Source: Bretschneidera sinensis (taxonomy: Eukaryota; Streptophyta; Magnoliopsida; Brassicales; Akaniaceae). Taken from it: a DNA stretch of 64,000 nucleotides. The position numbers and the translations under genes are program-made. Shown here one piece after another: positions 57,726 to 64,000 of this stretch (position 1 is the first letter of the stretch; the number at the start of each line of letters is the position of its first letter). The DNA is taken from assembly GCA_023935145.1 (NCBI GenBank), contig CM043701.1, positions 74,336,817-74,400,816 on the forward strand. Direction: 5' to 3'. The notes below the pieces were generated by a model. The model was not told the origin of the DNA, searched no databases, and worked only from the letters and a program-made list of their open reading frames with translations.

Positions 57726-59340
57726 ATGCACGGTAGAAGATCCCAAGGGAGAAATCTAGTGCCAGCAATAGACAACATCCATAGGCTAAGGGAGACATTA
57801 TAACCTATAGAAGAAGAAGAAACGATTGAGGGAATAGAAAAAGAGGAGCATGAAAGAATGGAAGGAGCTGAAAGACAAATTATGATGAAGGAGTATGCAA
57901 GGCCGATCATTAGCACTTCCACATCTTGCATCCAATTGGGGGAAGCTGTACAAAATTATGAGATACAAAATATCCACTTTAGCATGCTCCCTTCATTTTA
58001 TGGAATTCCAAATGAAGACCCATTACCCTTTATAAGGGATTTCTATACAACAGTGCAGATTTTTCCTCTACAGGGGCTGAATAAGGATCAACTCAGAATG
58101 TGATGCTTCTCCTACGCATTAAAAGATAGAGCAAAAGCATAGTTGATGACTCTTCCACCCAGTTCTTTGACTACATGGAAGCGGTCTACAATTGATTCAT
58201 GAACAAATTCTATTCCTATCAGAAAACCACTGAGTTGAGAATTAAGATTGCCACGTTCTCACAAATAGAAGGAGAACCCTTCCATGAAGCATGGGATAGG
58301 TTCAAGATGCTTCTAATCCAGTGTCCCCACCATCATTACCCATTTTCGTTACAAATTCAATTCTTCTATGATGGATTGATACAATAGTGTTAATATATAG
58401 TTGATAACACTACCGGTGGAGCCATGGGAGAAAAGATTACTGAGGAGACATGCAAGCTATATGAGATGTTGGATGTTGATTCCCAACAAAAGAGTGTAAG
58501 AGGAAGGAGAGTTGGGGTTATTGAATTGAGCTCCAACAATGATATGGCAATGCAACTTGCGAAGTTGACTAAACAAGTCAAAGTTCTCACTACCACAAGC
58601 ACGACCAATAATGAGGTATTTGGAGTTTGTGGGGTTTTTGGTCACGGTGCTAACACTTGTTTTTTGTCTTATGAATCTTATTTAGGAAATGAACAAGAAC
58701 AAGTTAATGCAATGGAGTCTTACCAACCTAGGTGAAGAATGATCAATATTCTAACACCTATAACCCTGGGTAGAGAAATCATCCCAATTTCTCCTGGAAG
58801 ACTAACAACGCTTCGGCATATGCTCAAAGTTCAAGATCGGTTCAATATCAAAACCCAGTTGCACCACCCAGTCAACCCGAAATCCAACTTTGGAGGAGAA
58901 CTTGAGTGCTTTTATTCAAGTTAGCAAAGAGAACCATGAGAGACATAGCCAAAGGTTGGATTCCTTAGAGGCATCAATGAAGAGGGTGGAAGTACAAGTT
59001 AGGGCAACTTGCAGAACAATTGCAAGTACATCAAAAATGGAAGTTGCCTAGCCAACTTGAGAAAGCAAAGGCTATCACAGTGCTGCAAAGTGGTAAAATT
59101 CTTAACGATAATTCTTATGATAAAATTTCTTATGACTTGCCACGTGATGTAGGAAAATCAATTGAGAAGCAAAAGGAGCATGATGCTCCTAAATGAAATC
59201 CAGCTGAAGATCCACAGTCTTCTCAAACACCTGAGGAGAGCAAAGAGAAGGAGCCATCTTCCTTCATGACACTGCACAAGGCAATCGAGCCTTACAGGCC
59301 TCCTATTCCTTATATAAGCCGTCTGAAGGATGTTAAATAG
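57726..59340 (+). pseudogene. Element D gag, broken
   Basis: The start MHGRRSQGRNLVPAI at 57726 is followed by a stop (ETL*PIEEE). Gypsy gag features are FHEAWDRFKMLLIQCPHH and an ALKDRAKA*LMTLPPSSLTTW stretch. The knuckle has VCGVFGHGANTC, in which the first Cys is missing. A Gln/Asn-rich tail with many stops follows. Confidence 0.8.
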
Positions 59341-60345
59341 GATAAGCAATTTTCTGATATTTTTGACATGCTTTCTAAAGTGAATATTAATTTGCCTCTT
59401 TCGGATGTTATCAAGAATGTGCCATCATATGTGAAATTCTTTAAGGAACTTAACGCCAAAAAAAGGAAATATAAGAAGAACGAGAAAGTGATGATGTCAG
59501 AAGTTGCTAGTGCAGTGCTCCAACAAAGCTTGCCACCTAAGCTGAAAGATCCCAGAAGTTTCATCATCAACATCACAATGGGAAACAAGAAGGTTGCCAA
59601 AGCAATGCTAGACTTAGGAGCAAGTATAACTCTCATGCCATATTCGATGTACTTGCAACTAGGTTTGGGGGAGCTTAAGTCAACAACTATGTCCCTTCAA
59701 CTCGCTGATAGGTCAGTTAAGTATCCTAAGGGAATAGTTGAGGATATATTGGTGTAGGTAGACAAAGTGATTGTGCCTGTGGATTTCGTGGTATTGGAGA
59801 TGGACGAAATCCCATCTAAGGACAACGAGCACACAATTCTTCTTGGTAGACCATTTATGGCCACAACTAAGACCATTATTGATGTCCATAATGGGAGGTT
59901 AATGATGACAGTCTTAAGAGAGACTGTACAATTTAAAGTGTCTGATTCTCTAACTACTCTTTCTTCTATTTCTACTAACGATGAGTGTTCTTTTATTGAT
60001 TGTGTGGACTCACTTGTTTATAACACTTATTTGCAAACAGAAATAGAGGACAAGCTTGAAGTTGCTCTTACAACTAAGAGGGTAGAGGAAACACTAGAAG
60101 AGGATACTAAAGGGTATCATGAGATTTTAGATAGTGCAATACCAGTGTCACCCCAAGAAGAGTCTAGCAAACCTTTAGAATTGCCAAGTTCCCTACCTAG
60201 GGAAGATACTACTCCACCGAAGCTTGAACTTAAAGAGTTACCTAAGCACCTTAAGAACATATTTCTGGGAGAGGGAGACACATATCCTGTGATTATTTCA
60301 TCTACTTTGAGCCAAACGAAAGAGGTGAGAGTTGTGAAGTAGCTT
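59341..60345 (+). pseudogene. Element D protease region
   Basis: Two open pieces (59368-59757 and 59767-60342), split by one TAG, carry the retropepsin-like core: AMLDLGASITLMPYSMY, LQLADRSVKYPKGIVEDILV and HTILLGRPFMATTKTIIDV. DLGAS instead of DSGAS is common in Athila-type elements. The acidic tail leads toward the RT. Confidence 0.85.
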
Positions 60346-61740
60346 AGCAGACTTAGGTGAGCCATAAGATGGAATATAAGTGACATCAGGGGTATTAGTC
60401 ATGCTTCATGTATGCATAAGATCATTTTAGAGGATGGTTCCAAACTTGTGAGTGAAGCTCAAAGGAGACTAAACCCTAACCTACAAGAGGTAGTGAAGAA
60501 AGAAATTTTAAAACTCCTAGATGCAGGAGTTATCTACCCTATTTCAGATTCATGTTGTGCCTAAGAAATCTAGGATTACAGTGGTGCGAAACGAGAAGAA
60601 TGAGCTAGTGCCCACTAGGATGACTATAGGACGGAGAGTGTGAATTGATTATAGGAAACTGAACTCAGCTACTAGAAATGATCATTTTCCACTTCCTTTT
60701 ATTGATCAGATGTTGGAAAGACTAGCAGGGCATGATTTTTATTGTTTTCTTTATGGTCTTTCAGGTTATTATCAAGTGCCAATTGCATCGGAGGATTAAG
60801 AGAAGACAACATTCACATGCCCATTTAGGAAATTTGCCTTTAGGAGGATGCCGTTTGGCCTATGCAATGCTCCAACCACATTCCAAAGATGCTTGATGTT
60901 AATCTTCTCGGATATGGTGGAGAAATTCATTGAGGTATTTATAGATGATTTTTCAGTTTTTGGAACCTCATTTGATAACTTTTGCATAATTTAACTTTGG
61001 TACTTGAAAGATGCATTGAGTGTAATTTAACACTTAGTTGGGAGAAGAGTCATTTAATGGTACAACAGGGCATTGTATTAGGGCATGTGATTTCTAGTAA
61101 AGGTATTGAAGTAGATAAGGCTAAAATTGACTTGATTTCTAAATTGCCACCCTCGACTTCGGTTAAGGGGATTAGGAGTTTCTTAGGACACGCAGGTTTC
61201 TATAGGAGATTTATTAAAGCTTTTTTAAGATAAGTCGCCCATTATGTAATTTGTTGTCTAAGATGTTCCTTTTACTTTTGATGATGATTGCCTTATCGCC
61301 TTTAATGCTTTGAAAGAAAAGTTGACATCAGTGCCTATTATCATGGCACCTAACTGGTCAGTTCCTTTTGAGATTATGTGTGATGCATCTGATTATGCTA
61401 TAGGGGCTGTTTTGGGCCAACGAGTGGATAAGCGTTCACATGTGATCTACTATGCTAGTAGAACACTTAATGATGCCCAACTCAACTATTCCACCATGAA
61501 AAAAGAGTTTTTGGCTGTCGTGTTTGCATTAGACAAGTTCAAGCCTTACTTGGTAGGGTCCAAGGTCATTGTGCTTTTGGATCATACGGCATTGAGACAC
61601 TTATTAACTAAGACGAATGCTAAGCCAAGACTAATTCGATGGGTCTTGCTTTTGTAAGAATTTGACTTAGAAATAAGGGATAAAAAGGGCAGTGAGAATG
61701 TTGTTGCAGATCACCTTTCTAGGTTAATTTCAGATTTTGA
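60346..61740 (+). pseudogene. Element D reverse transcriptase and RNase H, broken
   Basis: RT landmarks are LLDAGVIYPISDS, IDYRKLNSATRNDHFPLPFI, FRRMPFGLCNAPTTFQRC and the active-site box VFIDDFSVFG (about 60934-60963). Connection and RNase H parts follow: LGHVISSKGIEVDKAKID, FLGHAGFYRRFIKAF, then [33 protein letters not shown] and [11 protein letters not shown]. Stops and shifts occur near 60800, 60985 and 61233. Confidence 0.85.
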
Positions 61741-63183
61741 TTCATATAAGCAAGAAGAAGATAAGAAAATTGTTGACACTTTTCCCGATGAACAATTATT
61801 TGCTATAAGTCAAGAGCCATGGTATGTTGATATTATAAATTATCTTGCTTGTGGTGTCTTGCGACCAAACCTCTCTTTTCAAAAAAAGAAGAGATTCTTG
61901 TCTTATTGCAGGAGTTACTTTTGGGATAAGCCTTATTTATTCAAATTTGGTCAAGATCAAATCATTCGGAGATGTGTACTTGAGGCTGAGCATGACAACA
62001 TTCTTTCTTTTTGCCACGAACTTCATTGCAGGGGTCATTTTGGAGGTAAGAAAATAGCCCTCAAGGTATTGTAATATGGATTTTATTGGCCAAATCTCTT
62101 TAAAGATGCTCATAAGTTTTGCATGTGTTGTGATAAATGTCAGAGGACTGGCAGTATTGGAAAGAGAAATAAGATGCCTCTGACTAACAATTTTGTCATT
62201 GAATTATTTGATGTCTGGGGAATTGATTTCATGAGTCCTTTTCTGCCTTCACTTGGATATGAATATATATTAGTTGCGGTTGATTATGTGTCCAAATGGG
62301 TTGAGGCTATAACAACCCAAAGCAGTGATGCTAACTATGTTGTGAAATTTTTGAAGGATGTGATATTTAGTAGGTTTGGGACACCGAGGGCCATAATCAG
62401 TGATGGGGGAACCCATTTTTACAATAAACTCTGTGACGGGTTATTGAAGAAGTATAGCATCACACACAAGGTAGGGACTTCAAATCACCCACAAACTTCG
62501 GGTCAAGTTGAGGTAAGAAATCGACAAATCAAGGGCATTCTGAAAAAAACGGTGCGACCATCACGGAAGGACTGGGCAACCAAGCTTAATGACGCATTGT
62601 GGGCATACTGCACGTCATACAAGACACCCATTGGGATGAGCCCCTATAGGTTGGTTTTTGGAAAGGCATGCCACTTACCGGTTGAGCTTGAGCATTAGGG
62701 ATATTGGGCAATCAAGGAGTTAAGCATGGACATGGCAATGGCAGGAGAGAAGCGGTTACTACAACTCAATGAGTTAGAAGAGATTCGTGATGAATCCTAT
62801 GAGAATGCAAAGATCTACAAAGAATTCACTAAGCGTTACCATGACCAAGGCCTTATCCGTAAGTCTCTTTATCTTGGAATGAAAGTTCTTTAGTTTAACA
62901 CTCGTTTCAAATTATTTCCAGGAAAATTGAAGTCAAGATGGTGTGGACTGTTTTCGGTAGTCAACATTTTTTCTCATGGAGCGGTAGAGTTGCTGAACCC
63001 GAAGACTCAAGTGACATTCAAGGTCAATGAGCATCGTGTGAAGCCTTACTTGGAAGGAGTCAATGAGAAAGGGGTTGTTGAGTGCTTTGAGGTGCGATTA
63101 CGCCCAAAGAATAACGCGGTAATTATAGCATAGCTTTGGGGTGTCGATTACGCCTAAAGAAACTAAAAAAAATATTAAATGAT
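61741..63183 (+). pseudogene. Element D integrase, broken
   Basis: The H2C2 zinc region appears with CHELHCRGHFGGKK and [11 protein letters not shown]. The catalytic core is open from 62123 to 62698: [34 protein letters not shown] and [15 protein letters not shown] supply the Asp, Asp, Glu triad. A stop at 62696 interrupts the end. The C-terminal piece (62927-63133) has [20 protein letters not shown] and [13 protein letters not shown], usual for Athila/Tat. The tail to 63183 is non-coding. Confidence 0.85.
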
Positions 63184-64000
63184 TTGTTGGAAATCACCTT
63201 GACAAGATGCCCAGGTGGTGATCTTCCAAACACCCAAGTCTTGAATGACTTGTAGAAAGAATTTCAGCAATCGAACACAAGAACAGAAAATCAAAGAAAG
63301 AAAGAAGACAAGTAATTTGTTGTTGAGGTTCGGCAATGTGCCTACGTCCCCGTGAGTTCCTCCGAACTCTCTGCACTATCTCAATGGTTCTTACAAAGTT
63401 ACAGCAATCCCCTTCAAGAATCCAAGTTCTTGAAGAACCAAGAAGAGAACGAGAAAGTGATAGACCTATTACAATGCTTTCTATCAATTCTCTACTAACC
63501 TCTCTTCTTTACAACCAGCCTCACTACAAGAGTCCCTCTTGTGTTTATGTCTCTCACAAAATTCTCTCTTGTGTTTACAATGATCTCACAATGTCACAAC
63601 CTGTGTGGTTCTCTCACACACCTTTTTCACCGCTTGAAATGAGGCTAAGAAACCCTTTTTATAGCCTCTTAATTCTTGGACAATCTTGTGAATCATTCTT
63701 GACCCTTTGATCATGTTCTTCCTTTAATCTCAGCCCTTCATCACTCTCCAAGTGATGCTGTGCGTTTTGGTGTGGTGCTGTGTGCTGCGGCGTGACCTGA
63801 TGCTGCAGCCTCCTGATGCTGTGCGCATACCTCCTGCTTGTGGGCAGAAACTTCCACAGCAGTGTGCCTGACCTTGCCACGCTCAAAACTTAAGCACACA
63901 CTTGTGTGCAACCGTTTAACTTGCTGAAATTTCATACTCCACCTTTGATTTGGACTTTAACCAACTTTAGACCATGTTTGGATATGTTTGAAACTTAGAC
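63184..64000 (-). repeat. Element E: LTR of a minus-strand retroelement, runs off the window
   Basis: The sequence changes sharply near TGTTGGAAATCACC (63184). On the minus strand it shows a TATA box TATAAAAAGGG (about 63664-63653), a GAACCTCAACAACAAATTAC-type leader and many short internal repeats (GTGATGCTGTGCG, GGTGTGGTGCTGTGTGCTG). It has no coding sequence and resembles a Copia LTR. It is either a solo LTR or the 3' LTR of an element continuing to the right. Confidence 0.5.

Larger units (their letters stand above)
55870..63183 (+). mobile_element. Element D: Athila-like Gypsy, decayed, 3' end absent
   Basis: A 1.6-kb 5' LTR, a tRNA-Asp-type primer site, gag, protease, RT, RNase H and integrase follow in Gypsy order. 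The primer site, DLGAS protease and VFIDDFSVFG RT box are Athila/Tat features. No 3' LTR is seen because element E interrupts it and the window ends. Nearly all frames carry stops. Confidence 0.85.

Noticed and set aside
63659..63935. Two overlapping minus-strand ORFs near the window end
   Set aside because: They fall in the LTR-like segment E and read its short GTGATGCTGTG repeats; no domain is visible.

Overview
The window is nuclear DNA of a flowering plant, most likely a dicot; I could not place the family. The signs are two intron-rich genes of plant type, tRNA-primed LTR retrotransposons of Sirevirus, other Copia and Athila-like Gypsy types, a tRNA-derived SINE, several MITE-like elements and long AT-rich spacers. 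No rRNA gene, tRNA gene, CRISPR array or bacterial operon is visible.

Only two genes look intact, both on the minus strand. The first (512-5152) is a three-exon gene for a BSD-domain protein of about 418 residues; its second intron has a GC-AG border. The second (24839-29639, with a probable 5' UTR intron reaching 30465) is a 15-exon gene for an AP180/CALM-type ANTH clathrin-assembly protein of 545 residues. All exon borders were placed by hand from splice sites, phase and family knowledge.

The rest is mostly nested retroelements, named A to G here. A (8328-18546, plus) is a complete but decayed Sirevirus-type Copia with both LTRs and a TGGCC target duplication, inserted in an older minus-strand Copia, F (about 7400-8322 and 18552-19327). 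G (31563 to about 36145, plus) is a decayed Ale-like Copia that lost its 3' LTR. C (from 41286, plus) is a second Sirevirus. Its gag is split by B (42893-53133, minus), a third complete Sirevirus, and its integrase region is split by D (from about 55870, plus), an Athila-like Gypsy element. D is in turn interrupted at about 63184 by the LTR of a further minus-strand element, E, which runs off the window. Between these lie a solo-LTR-like segment, a Gypsy protease fragment, an unidentified broken ORF pair, a SINE with target duplication, and a 1.25-kb MITE-like element filled with an AAT-type microsatellite.

The most interesting structure is shared by the Sireviruses. Each LTR carries a cluster of short palindromes with core AGTCGACT upstream of its TATA box; the flanking arms differ between elements (CC..GG in A, TTC..GAA in B, GT..AC in C). 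A and B carry a second cluster inside the element, in the 630-730 bp non-coding spacer between pol and a third ORF. That cluster is followed by a TATA-like box 220-228 bp upstream of the ORF3 start. This looks like an internal promoter built from the same parts as the LTR promoter. A, B and C also share an in-frame UAG exactly between gag and pol, and an Arg-Asn-rich repeat region at the end of gag. All reading frames in the elements are decayed, so these are readings of fossils, not of active elements.
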